The position numbers were made by a program, and so were the translations under genes. Below are positions 1 through 10,514 of a stretch of DNA of 64,000 bases, piece after piece. The stretch is from Rhyzopertha dominica (Eukaryota > Arthropoda > Insecta > Coleoptera > Bostrichidae): positions 20,584,001-20,648,000 of the forward strand of contig QCXZ01000137.1 in assembly GCA_025024175.1 (NCBI GenBank), in the 5' to 3' direction. Numbering within the stretch: position 1 is the stretch's first letter; the number at the start of each line of letters is the position of its first letter. The notes beneath the pieces are model-generated. The model was not told where the DNA came from and made no database searches. It saw only the letters and a program-made list of their open reading frames with translations.

Positions 1-730
1 GCAACGCGGGGATCAGGTATCTCATAGAATTAACTCTTTGAATTGGCTACGCATAAATTACCGCTGGAGTTTTCATTTGAGTTGTTTCGTCCAAGCTTTA
101 CTAAATTCTCCTGATGCATGTAAAAAGTTGAGGTGTAAGTTTGCCCCTCATTCATCTACGCATTCACGTGATACACGAGATAAAGCTAAGTATTTGTTGC
201 CTCGCCATCGCTCTGTTACGTTTGTTCGCTGCTTCACATACAACGCTGTAAGGCGGTAAAGCTGTAAGGCTCGCCCTTCCGAGCGAGTTTAAAAAAATAA
301 ATATTAACAAATTTAAATTTATACTAAGGCAGTCCTTTTCCGATCGTCAGATTGCATGACAACCACGACTTCCTTAGCTCATTCGGACTCAATGAGGTTC
401 GTTGACTGCTATTCAACTAATATTCAACTAATAGGTTGTTTAATATCGCTTTTGAACTTGTGCTCTATTTTGTTTATTATTGATTCTATTTTTTTGCTGT
501 CCTAACTAATATAAATAGTTGAGTTTACTCTAAAGATTAAGTAGAATAGCTTCTGCTAGACTTTGCCTTTATTGATCATGTATTACTCTCAGTATCTGTT
601 CTTGTTTTAATAAAATCTATTTATTATTATCAAATCCATTTATTACATCAGATACCATCGATGAGGACAGTGGCTAAGATGAAGTACCATTGCCTAATTT
701 ATCTAATCAAGTAGGATTACCGAATAATTA
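1..730. other. No gene seen
   Basis: Frames up to 73 codons, none recognised. The right-hand part could be the internal 3' end of the LTR element suggested at 731. Confidence 0.3.
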
Positions 731-900
731 TGTCGTGAGGACACGACCCTGTTAGGTTGGCCGAATGTTAAATGTCTATTTTTGTATCTGCGTTGTTATT
801 AAAATAAAAGGTGTTTTTGTGCGTTTATTAATTTCTTGCTATGTTTAGAATCGCTGTTAATAAGATAAATACTAAAATCGAAGCGAATGCGTATGCGTGC
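731..900 (+). repeat. Possible Ty3-type LTR start
   Basis: TGTCGTGAGGACACGACC at 731 begins with a TG and a short self-complementary GTCGTG...CACGAC, and AATAAAAGGTG follows about 70 bases later, as in many insect LTRs. An acidic frame with one internal stop (DEDSG...DEVPLPNLSNQ) leads up to it, like the end of a pol gene. No paired LTR is in the window. Confidence 0.3.
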
Positions 901-984
901 GATTAATTGTTTTGGAGAGAAATATCAGCGTCGCGAGGAGATGCAAAAGTAGGCAATGAGTATGGATGTGTCATTTTTGACAGA

Positions 985-1560
985 GAGAAATATTCTTGAT
1001 TTTGGCTCAGTGAGAGCGAGGTCTTTGGCCATGTTGTGCCTCAGGCAGAGAGAGTAAGGTCTTTGGCCATGATGTGCCTCAGGCAGTTTGAAACCCCTAG
1101 AGCAGAGTGCCCGGTTAACAGCTGTGGTTCCTTCGAGTGGAGGACTTGCATTCCGGGGGGTAATGCAGGATATCTCGAATGACATAGTTCTGGTGGAGAG
1201 GGTAGCCTTATTAGGTGCCCCCGATCCGGGCTATTGGAATGCGACCCTATAGGCCTTAGGGTGAGCGTTCGGGGAAGCCTCTACTATTTCAGGTTGACAC
1301 TAGCTAGTTGTTGAAGAGAGAAAACTAACAAGGTATTCATAACCACCATTGACTCATGATGTAATCTAAGGGATATACCATGGACAGGATAAGGATGATG
1401 CCCTGGGGTGAAAACCCCTCTGTGAGTCTTAACTGTATCTATCTGAGTTTAACGGATGAGTAACTTATGTTTTGTTTTTGCATCTCCCGCGCATATGTGA
1501 AACCGCCTTGTCTGTCCACCGGAGTGACCGCATTGTTATGACCCACGGATGAAGGCGGCG
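985..1560. repeat. GC-richer repeat-like block of unknown class
   Basis: It contains a direct duplication of 30 bp with one mismatch (1019-1048 and 1057-1086, AGGTCTTTGGCCATG...), a run of GC-rich text (1190-1280) and a stem-forming end (CCGCCTTGTCTG near 1503 against GATGAAGGCGG near 1547). The texture is like LINE or SINE non-coding sequence. No RT or Pol III box was recognised. Confidence 0.35.
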
Positions 1561-1609
1561 ATAATATAAGTTTTCTTGATTATTCCCGCATTAGTTTTTC
1601 TATGTTTTT

Positions 1610-1810
1610 CAAAGCATGGTGTTTGGAGTTCTTTTGCTGTATGATAATCTCCGCTCTCACATCACCAATATGATCAGGGAAGGCATTCAAACACATGGCT
1701 GGGATTTGGCACCATCCGATTTCCACCTCTTTCGATCTCTTTCAAATGTTATGCGCGAACATCGGGAACAAGTTGTAAACAACAAGGGAGAATGTATTAC
1801 TGATTAATAA
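1610..1810 (+). pseudogene. mariner transposase C-terminal relic
   Basis: A 63-codon frame (ATG 1616) reads LLLYDNLRSHITN and, soon after, HGWDLAPSDFHLFRSLSN. In mariner transposases these are the second catalytic Asp (HDNARPH) and the segment PPYSPDLAPSDYHLFRSL with the third. Here about ten residues between GW and DLAPSD are deleted, joining the two, so the catalytic core is broken. The tail (NVMREHREQVVNN) is also diverged. It is separate from the N-terminal mariner relic at 4.4 kb, and their divergence does not suggest one element. Confidence 0.82.
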
Positions 1811-2109
1811 TTGTTATGTTAAAAAATAAACTTAAAAAAATTAAAGAAGCGATGGGAACTTGGTTGCCAGACCAATATATAACGAGCTACAGAAGACGCA
1901 GAATAAGCAAAAAAAAAGCAGAAACAGAAAAGGAGGAAAAGGAAGAGCGGTCAGAATCGGAAGACAACAATTCCAAGTAGTGTTACAATACAGATCTGTG
2001 CTAAAGTATTCATGCCAGACAAATAACAGTTTGCAATCATTTGAAGCATTTGAAGTTTGTTTGGTTTGTTTAATGGTAGACAGTTGATTTAGCAAACCCA
2101 AAGCTGTAA

Positions 2110-4129
2110 CTTACATTTTATTTTAATAAAATCCTGAATCCAAGCCATCAGCTGTTTGATTTGGAACCAACGTAACATTTTTTGGGGGCTCCTCTGAGAT
2201 CAGTGCTTCTAAAGATTCGCGGGGAGCAACAAAACTTTATCAACACCAGTAGAATGAGATGCAAATCGCCCTTCCGAATAAAAATTCAGATTAGTGACAT
2301 CAAATAAGCTGTGTTTGCATTTATTTGCAAACTGCTTCGAGCTAAATTTATCTAAAACCAATTTGAATAGATCCGATCAGAAATCTTATTTGTAATATAC
2401 AACTATACAAGTGAAACAAATACTCGCTCATTCATTTATTACTTATTACATACTTATTGAAAGGAGAAAAGGTTATGAATGATGTATACATTAGTATCTG
2501 TTCAACTCTGTTTCTGTTTTTGTTCGTTCATTATGACGCAGTAACCACTAGATAAAGTGATCTAAATGACCGGAACTTTTGAACAGATAATATTCAAACT
2601 TTTTCCATCATCTATAACAGTCATCCACCCTTGACCCAAATACCAAAATTGGAGCGTTACAATTCCCAGGAAACTTAATACGTCGAACTTACTAATGTGT
2701 TTGCATCGGGGGCGCACAAATAAATATTGAAGGTGACATTACCCGGTATTAGGCGATCATAAAATTTGAAACACGTAATTTCCCGTGCGCAATTTGCTAG
2801 GAAAAATGCAGCCAGTATTCCGGGCTCTCGCAAACACGAATTTATTATTCAGCGTCGACGTCCTTTCCTTCCACAAAAGGATATAAACCGAACGAAATGC
2901 ACTCCGTTTACAAGTTGCTTTCCAAACGGTTTACATGTGTTATCGGTCCGTTCCCATCTTACCACGCTAGAGTACACAACTTCACGCTGCATTATACTGC
3001 CAAACTCGGGGATTTAATTATTTCCCTCGCGGCATAAGATGGAATTCGTACTGCAGCCGCGTGCAAGGCCCTACTTTTAACAGTTGCTGCTTCTAATCGG
3101 ATTAAACTGAGATACAGTCAATTCAATTTGTTTGTGCTAGATGTACGTGTGGAGCTTCCTTTTGCTGCAGTGTGCGTTGCGCAAAGACGACTGATAGGCC
3201 ACGTTCAAAGTGGAATACACTTAATATTGACCAAATAGTACTTTGATAAGACAGTGGTAATATGGACAGCAGCATCAACGATCATATTCCATCCAACTAT
3301 TCTTTCTTCTTCTGAGGAAATTCGTTTACGTGTATTTTCTCAACACTGTACTTTATAATAATCAATTGCTACCTCACTCCCCATTTGGTCAGCTTATTAC
3401 AGTCATTAAAAATTAGTCACGATTCACGGTTAGTTCGGGGTGATTGAAGGGCGCAATTACTGTATTTGTCAAAATGCATAAAAACTTGACGCTTCAGATA
3501 CAAATACAATCCATTAGCGTTATCCTAAAGTTTTCAGCACAGTTAACAGTATGACAGAAAGCTTATCGTGTCGTTTCTCCTCCTTTGTCATTTTGCGAAT
3601 GTACTTCACAAATTATACCGTCACTAGGAATTTGCATTATGGTCTGCCTGCCGTGCTGTGAAATTGTTTGGTGGACTTACTTGGTTAAATAAGTAAGTTA
3701 AGTAGGTGAACTTGGGACGCCAGTCGGTATAAGGTTTTAAAATCTCTATCTACGAAGACCTACAAGTCATTGACGCTATTTTGTTGTTTTGACATCTGTT
3801 AACAATATCCTATTGACAAAAATACAAGTTTCATACATGTGTGTTCAGGCTAGATTTTTTGATTTGAATGCCAAGATGGACATGTACTGGCATCTATCGA
3901 GAGAACCAATAAAACACTAAAGGCGATAAGATCGAATAGGAAAAAAAGGACAAGTTAGTCAAAAAAAGATCACCAGCGTGTGTGTGCGATGTTAATTATT
4001 TACCAATATTCGCGATCGCCCAGGTTCTAACTGAGTAAATCTATCAAAAGGGGGTTCCTCATTTCCATGTCCTTATTCTTCCCAACCCCCTAAAGAGACG
4101 AGGAAGTCAGGAAAACTGGGGTAAGTGCG
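2110..4129. other. No gene; one GC-balanced block
   Basis: 2745-3060 is more GC-balanced, with an 83-codon frame (2766-3017) of unknown family. The rest is AT-rich and featureless to me. Confidence 0.35.
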
Positions 4130-4200
4130 CTTTATTTTTTTACTTATAATCACGATCTGGTGCATAATTATTTGGTCCTATCGAGCCGGACGATTAGTTC
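4130..4200 (+). repeat. BEL/Pao LTR end and primer-site relic
   Basis: TTTGGTCCTATCGAGCCGGA at 4171-4190 resembles the primer-site region of the intact BEL element (58083-58101), and as there it follows a CA terminus by a few bases (GGTGCATAATTA). No second LTR and no gag frame are recognisable. Confidence 0.5.
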
Positions 4201-4394
4201 CGCGATTTTAATAAGTTAGTTAGCTTGAGGCATTTGTAAAGTTGAAAGATTGTAATTGTCAACGTTTTCTTAGGCCTGATTCTTAAGGCGCTATAAAGTA
4301 AATAATGCCTGTTTAAGAAGGTCGATTCCGACAGGTAAATCCGTTCGTTAGGAACCTGTTCGCTCTTATCGCTACTTTTTTTTACGCCTTCCAA

Positions 4395-4800
4395 CTACGG
4401 TATGTGGACAGTATTGCTGTTTTGTTACCATCTGAGGAAAACTGTTGCAGAATCCCTGCTTACGGTAGGCACACTCTTGATGATTCAGTACTAAGTGGTT
4501 CGATAAATTCAAAGAAGGCGATTTTGATATGAGAAATGAAAAACGTTGAAGAGCACAGAAAAAATTTGAAGACGCCGAACTGCAAGCGTTTGTGATGAGG
4601 ATGACGGTCAAACGCAACAACTTGCAGAACAAAACAAACATGTTACAAAAATGTGTCTCTGAACATTTAGAAGCCACGGGAAAGATCCAGAAGATGGGAA
4701 GATGTATTTTAGTTGAAATGACTTAAAGAAGTAAACCGAAAAAGCATTTACGAAATGCTGCTCGACAGGCACAAAAGAAAATAAAAAAAAATAAAAGAAA
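4395..4800 (+). pseudogene. mariner transposase N-terminal relic
   Basis: On the plus strand an initial frame gives RTVLLFCYHLRKTVAES, then WFDKFKEGDFDMRNEKR and a stop, then AQKKFEDAELQA, and finally QKCVSEHLEATGKIQKMGR. These follow the mariner order: N-terminal helix-turn-helix, WF..F..GDF.L.D..R, RPKKFEDAELQALL, then Q..VS..L...GKIQK.G.WVPHEL. Stops and frame changes interrupt it, and the text decays after 4740. The catalytic domain is missing. The mauritiana-like wording of the FEDAELQAL motif suggests that lineage, with low certainty. It lies about 200 bp right of a BEL primer-site relic. Confidence 0.78.
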
Positions 4801-5767
4801 AATCATAAATTAGTTTTTCCGTAAAATCATGGAATCAAGTTTATATTTACCACTAATGTAAAACACCTTACAAATCATCTTGCTTGTCATTTCATAAAAA
4901 GAATTTTCTGTATTATGGGGTTCTCCACTATGACGTTACCAGTTAAGATGTGCAGTGTTCATAATATTCTCAGATAATTTTAACATGAAGCCTACCGCTG
5001 CATCAGTACGTAATTTAAGAGCTGAAACCGTACAAAAATCATGTTTGCGAAACTGAACTTAATAGGGGATGTAAAAACAAAAATCGAAAGTTCTTCTTAA
5101 CACCATCTCCTTACCTACTTTAAACGGATTCATTTAATTGGCTAACCAACGCAAGTAAAGGTTACTGCTTTATCAGCTTTAACGAAGACTTAATAATTTA
5201 ACCTGTACCGCAAACGTTGTAAAATCTATCAGAGAAACTAAATCCCACAGATAAAGTTTTGTTGAAAAATATGTTATGTGAAATCGGTAGCCAATATGGA
5301 ATATCCTCAAATAGATAACCGAACAAACGTTAAATTTTAGAAGAATGATGCTAATTTGAATTCATGTAAACGCACTATTTAGAAATGACAAAACAAGAAC
5401 TTAAAAACCTGCCCAAATAAAAAAAAACACTTAATAATTCCAGGATATAGTGTTTAGGTTCAATAAATTCTCATTGAACGGAAAATGGACTGGTAGAAAG
5501 AGTATATAACATAATGGTTAGGTACTCATAAAATATAGAGTGCATTATTGATTAAAGGTATAAGAACTGGTGGACATCACTGATAAAAATAAATCATTGG
5601 TTCAAAGATCGTAGTTGTCGAAAATAAACAAATCAAATAAACAGTACTGATCGCCTACAATTTATTACGCTTGGGTGGCGTAACAAAACCAATTCAATCA
5701 ACACGGCAGTTGATCTGCTTTATAAAACTGTCAAAATGCATAACCAATTTTTGAAACCGCCTGTATG
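4801..5767. other. No gene seen
   Basis: Very AT-rich, no frame of note and no repeat ends. Confidence 0.4.
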
Positions 5768-6478
5768 CCATTTAGCAGTGGCTTTTCGAAATACGTCGTA
5801 GGTTGGTACGTTCTGTCAGTACTAGAGCTCTAGAATATGTAGGTATAATCGTCAGCCATTTTGGTCCTTATGTCACCTAATCTATCCCCATTAACAGTAT
5901 GACGGCATTCTGAAATAAAAGGTTCATAAAATATTATTATTCAGGTCAACAAAATATATAAATTGTCATGACACTAATGGTTTAAGTGAACACAGTAACA
6001 TTTATTTAAGCTATTATAAATATTAATATTATTAGTGTCATGATTTTAATAAATAATTGAAAATAAAAGCAGCGGTTTGACAGTTATGTCAGTTTAAATC
6101 TCCAATAAAAGAAGTACTACCTACCAATAAATTCTCAGAAATGATTTAATTATTTCAGAAAGAAGTTATTCTACAAGAAAAATATAAATATACTTACTTG
6201 TTCACTGGAACTTCCCCTGCATTAATCTAAAGACACAAACGCCCCAAAAAGTTTACTTAATCAATGTATTAGAATACACGCGTACACGATACGAAAACAC
6301 TATACTGTTTATATGAATAGGTTAGGAAACGTGAACGTGAAACGTAAACGTAAGGACCAAAATGGCGGACGATTATACTCGCATATTTAAGAGCCTTATC
6401 AGTACAGACGCCGTGCGTCATCTAACGAGGGCTTTGCGAACTATGGTCGAACTACGAACTACGGTCGATAAGTAGATG
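5768..6478. mobile_element. MITE-like inverted repeat bordered by the CATCTAGCGG repeat
   Basis: Arms 5811-5870 and 6351-6410 are inverse copies (for example GTATAATCGTCAGCCATTTT against its inverse with one mismatch, then GGTCCTTA). Just outside them, in direct orientation, are heads of the unclassified repeat: CATTTAGCAGTGGCTTTTCG at 5768 and CATCTAACGAGGGCTTTGCG at 6419. The 480-bp centre is AT-rich and holds a perfect inverted 13-mer, TCATGACACTAAT, at 5966-5978 and 6031-6043. No coding capacity; boundaries are uncertain. Confidence 0.6.
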
Positions 6479-6489
6479 AAAAAACTAGC

Positions 6490-7444
6490 GAAAAAAGTCC
6501 AATGAAATCAAATCACGTATTTAGGATACACATACCTAGGATTTTTTTTGCCATTCTCAACACAATACTGTTCCTTACTGTACAACAATAAATACGATTT
6601 ATAATGAAGGACCTGCGGACGCCTAAAACGCGTAAACGGAATTTTCCTGAATTCTGCGAACAAGAAACACCTCTTAATTAGTGTTCCTTCTTGAGCAAGC
6701 GGAGCCTTTCCTACTCTTCTTAAATCGTCATTTTCACACCCGCGGACAAAGCTCCGGCTTCCTTTGAATAAACTTCGTCCTCCCCCGGGACACGTTGAAT
6801 AACGTCGTTATCGGTTGCGGAATTAATTAACAGGGAATGTTTGTAGATTTTTAATTATTGCTTGGAAGCGGACCGCTTATCAAGCACCGTTAAATCCGAT
6901 TTGAAATTCAGCCCGTGTAACAATGGCAGTTTGTAACGATTAACGTTGGTTACGGATAAACAAACGTATAGATTTACTCCAGGACAGCCCCACTGATTGG
7001 CTAATCAACGACGAAACAAAGCAAACTGCTTCGGCTACCGACTGTGCGGAATAATCCTTTTGTGATATGGTTAGGTGAGCGACTGCTCTCTCGCAAAAAC
7101 ATGGATACTCATTAAACGAATTTTAATAAAACAATAACCGTCCCCATCTGTTGTGCATTATCTGAGGCTCGGACTACAATTAAATCGTATACTAATTATA
7201 AACACCGCTTTACCATGAAAACGGTACACTAAACAAATTCTATTAGTCTGTCGTATAAAGGGTTTCCGGTGAAATAAACATGTAACTGAGACAAGCAAAG
7301 CAATATTGAATATGGTGTCTATATGGTTGGAACCCAAAAAAGCGACTGAATATTTTGCGACTTGGACGTGCCTGATTTTATGCAACCAACGTATCATTCG
7401 GATCTGTTCACCGATTCCAGCCAGAGAAGGATAGCATTAACATN
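6490..7444. promoter_or_regulatory. Possible distal regulatory block
   Basis: 6640-7060 is GC-balanced with many short homeodomain-like cores (TTAATTAG, AATTAATTAA, TTAATTATT) and a SOX-like AACAATGG near 6920. No coding frame is seen. This is inference from motif density only; conservation in relatives would be needed to support it. Confidence 0.25.
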
Positions 7445-7451
7445 AACCAAA

Positions 7452-9428
7452 CTAGGCCGTTCATTACAACAGGCCGGCATGTAGCGCTATCTCTCTCGAC
7501 GCCTACGTCACAAAATCGGTCCGCTTCGCGCAGAACTACCATATACTTTTTTTAGTAGCCATGTGCACTTATTACGAGAGAATAGTAGAAAACTGCTGAA
7601 ACCGCCCATTGAGCACTGTTCTACATTTAACTGTTTTATGCTCTATAGGAAAATATTAAAACTATATTAAAACGTCGTCGCGGTGATGTTATCCTGGCTT
7701 ACTATTATAAATGACGAATTTAGGACACGTTTGTAGGCATCAAAAGATAAAACAGTAACTAATCTATCAAGTGTTTAAAGTTTTGCTTATATTTTTTCAT
7801 AAAGTGTGGAACACTGAGCAACCGCTAGCTTTACAAGTCAATATAAGTCATGTGAATAATGAATAGACAACTAAAATATACGTGCCAAAACGCCTCGTTT
7901 GTAGAGTGTTCAAATTTCTCAATTTTACCCTATCCAGCGATATAATTTAAAATAAGAAGTCCGTATTTAGCTTTGATCTTTACGTTGTCTCGAATCTCGA
8001 TACTAAATTTTATTTTAATCACTTAAAACTCTACTCAAGAAATAAAAAAAAGTCTTAGGGCCTAAGAAGCATTGTGGTACCCATATACATAGAGATGAAA
8101 GTGAAATGTTGGGACACTTATATATCTTTTCCAAAATACAACATTTATGCATTTCTGTTTCATTTTAGCTCATATTTCAAAGACGCTACTGTCTGCACTT
8201 TGTCCGTCTGGATGTCTGCCTCATAACTTAACGGCTTAACACATCAGGATCGTCGGATATGTCATGGCTTATCGATGATTAACATGTATTTATTTTTTTG
8301 CTTTCTAAATATAAGAAATGAAATGAATTACATCTCGACGATACAAGTAAAATGTGCTAAATTTTTGTCGGAATAGCTTTTTTAATCTTGTTTAATATTA
8401 CCAGTTACATTTTTGTGCTCTGCATTTTATTTTTGTTTTCTTAAATGTATGGTTTATGTTAACTCTATTCATATGTACCTGTTTTTATTCAGAAAGTATG
8501 TTTAATTAGTGCATAAAAGTTTTTTTAAATTTTATTTATCTGTTACATTGTCTACATTGATCCGATAATATAGGTATTTATGTATGTACCATAATATGTA
8601 ATGTTACGTGCTTCCAAATTAAACAACTGATGGGTTGGATTTACTTTGACATACGATTTATGCCACTTTAGTCACTATTTCAGTATTAGTTCTTTAACCA
8701 GCCAATTAAGAGTGTTACTATCCACTAAGGTCGAAGATTAGTATGATGTTGATAATAGTTTTTGTACTTAAGCATTTTAGCATGAGATCTTGGATTGTAA
8801 CGGTGCCTATCTATTTTATTTATTCATTTAAAGATCTGTTCGAATAAAACACGGTTACTTTGAAACAATCTCTAAGATGTTAGTTGCTTAATTTGTTTTA
8901 CGTTTGTGCTACACACACCGGATTTTAATTTTGGATTTATTATTTTACAATTTTTTTTTCAATTTTTTTACAATTTCGCATCTGCACAATTATTATTATC
9001 AAGGATTTTGTGCGATCGCCAGCCACGTTTCAACGTTTCGCGTCATAACTAGATTCAAGCTTAGGCCTTATTTACTGATAACTTATGTCGGTAGTTTTGT
9101 GCTCTACAAAAAATCGAATGCAAATTGCTATTCCGTCCGTTTTTCGTCGTACGAGAAGAGAGAGGTCAAGTCATGTTTTTCTTGAAACGTTAAGCAATGT
9201 TATTAAATAGCTGCTTAAACAATAGTCCAGATGCTACTTTTTAAGGAAATAATGCTAGACATGCTATATAAGGAATTGCCTCGCTTAGTGAAGCTAAGCT
9301 TGAATTCTTTGCAAATTGTATTTTAGGCAGAGCGAACTGAAGTGCTACGCGCAGTCACTGCAGAAAATGGGACCGGTCTTGTGACGTCACATTCACCGCC
9401 TGCCGGCCTGTAGTTATGAACGGCCTAG
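7452..9428. mobile_element. DNA transposon of unknown superfamily, 30-bp TIRs and 7-bp TSD
   Basis: The left end CTAGGCCGTTCATTACAACA (7452 on, continuing GGCCGGCA) is matched in inverse at 9401-9428 with only two differences in about 28 bases. Further in, both sides share TACGTCACA/GACGTCACA and CGGTCC. The flanks carry an identical 7-mer, AACCAAA, at 7445-7451 and 9429-9435. The element is 1977 bp, AT-rich inside, with no frame over 93 codons and no transposase motif, so it is non-autonomous. A 7-bp duplication is uncommon and does not fit hAT (8), Tc1 (TA), Harbinger (3) or piggyBac (TTAA). Confidence 0.82.
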
Positions 9429-9435
9429 AACCAAA

Positions 9436-9886
9436 GACGTTATTAACTGCTGCAGCCAACGCAGCAGCGTCTAGAACGTATCCGATCAACGTCCCTAATC
9501 TCGATTTGGTGGCCGCGGTTTTTTGTTTCGTTTACTATTTACTACTTTTGCACCACTAAAATTCAGTTCCTCTGCTGCCGTTACTTTTGGATTGTGGAAT
9601 ATGCTAAGTTCGCGGTCACAATGCAATATGTATAATTACATTTGTTTAAAAAACGGTACCAACTCCTTATAACTTATGGCAGTCACACCTTATAATCATG
9701 CTAGCGGAGTAGCTTCTCCGATGCCATCAACAGGAACCTGCACTAGGACGATGTCCGATGTCTATCACAGTTATAGACCGCCTAACTCGCAGTGTTCTGC
9801 TTAGATGGCACTGAGGCCATCGGCTCTCTTATACACCAGTCCGCACGCCGCGTTAAAAGACGACGGTCTGCTTTGGTCAATTTACT
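9436..9886. other. No gene; sequence leading to the hammerhead candidate
   Basis: Mixed base composition. 9690-9886 is GC-richer and may belong to the same element as the hammerhead, but I find no second copy in the window. Confidence 0.3.
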
Positions 9887-9934
9887 GTGTACCACTACCT
9901 GATGAGCCCTAAAAGAGCGAAACTAGTCGTACAC
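9887..9934 (+). ncRNA. Hammerhead ribozyme candidate
   Basis: The core is canonical: CTGATGAG (9899-9906), a short stem II GCCCT/AGAGC with one mismatch and a three-base loop, then CGAAAC (9918-9923). A cleavable GTC follows at 9926-9928 across a minimal stem III (C9923 with G9926). Immediately after GTC is GTACAC, which pairs with GTGTAC at 9887-9892 to close stem I, leaving six unpaired bases before the core. A tiny stem III is typical of retrozyme and Penelope hammerheads, which often act as dimers. Confidence 0.55.
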
Positions 9935-10351
9935 CTAATAATATTGTTATGACCGACATCATATTGATATACAGGGTTTCTATAAATGATTCATGCATCC
10001 AGGGCGCTTATGGAAATTATCGATTAAATCAATTTGCCGCCTCTCAGGAAAGTGACGTATACTTGTCATCTGTCGATTTTTTAATTATTTGATTTATTTT
10101 AATATGAGAAAACGCTTGGGAGTGTGTATTTTCAATATACTCTGTAGTGCTTTGTGGGATAATTAACTTTATGGTGGAAAAAGTTCACATTTCGGAGCTG
10201 TGGTGTGATATTGATCTGCAACCTTCAGTCCAAGAACCCGAAGAAAACAATTAAACACTTTTTCATTAAATACTGTTATTAATTAAATGCAGACATTTGT
10301 AAAAATAAAACTACTATTTCTTACTAATTGGTTAAGGCTTTCGCGGCCAGG

Positions 10352-10514
10352 TGATGAGCTGTTGTCCTGATTCGGGTCTAAAAACGTAGACTACGTCCAA
10401 CACCGGAGATGGAAGGACCTCTGAAGAAGCTTGCCACTCGTGCTAGCGAAACATTAGGAAGCAATTTCAACCGACGACGGCCTTTAGACCCGAATCAGGA
10501 TAACAGCTCTACTA
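10352..10514. repeat. Penelope-like inverted repeat with hammerhead core
   Basis: Arms 10352-10383 and 10483-10514 are inverse copies with about three mismatches (core ...CCTGATTCGGGTCTAAA). Between them, 10421-10452 reads CTGAAGA, a stem II pairing GCTTGC with GCTAGC (one mismatch) and GAAAC, which satisfies the hammerhead core CUGANGA...GAAA. The combination is typical of Penelope-like terminal repeats. No coding part is seen. Confidence 0.62.

Noticed and set aside
4372..4677. 101-codon minus-strand frame
   Set aside because: The plus strand carries a recognisable mariner relic across the same interval, so the minus frame is a shadow.
7452..9428. hAT assignment for the 2-kb inverted-repeat element
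   Set aside because: The shared flank is seven bases and shifting the ends to make eight destroys the match; the terminal sequence also lacks a hAT-like start.
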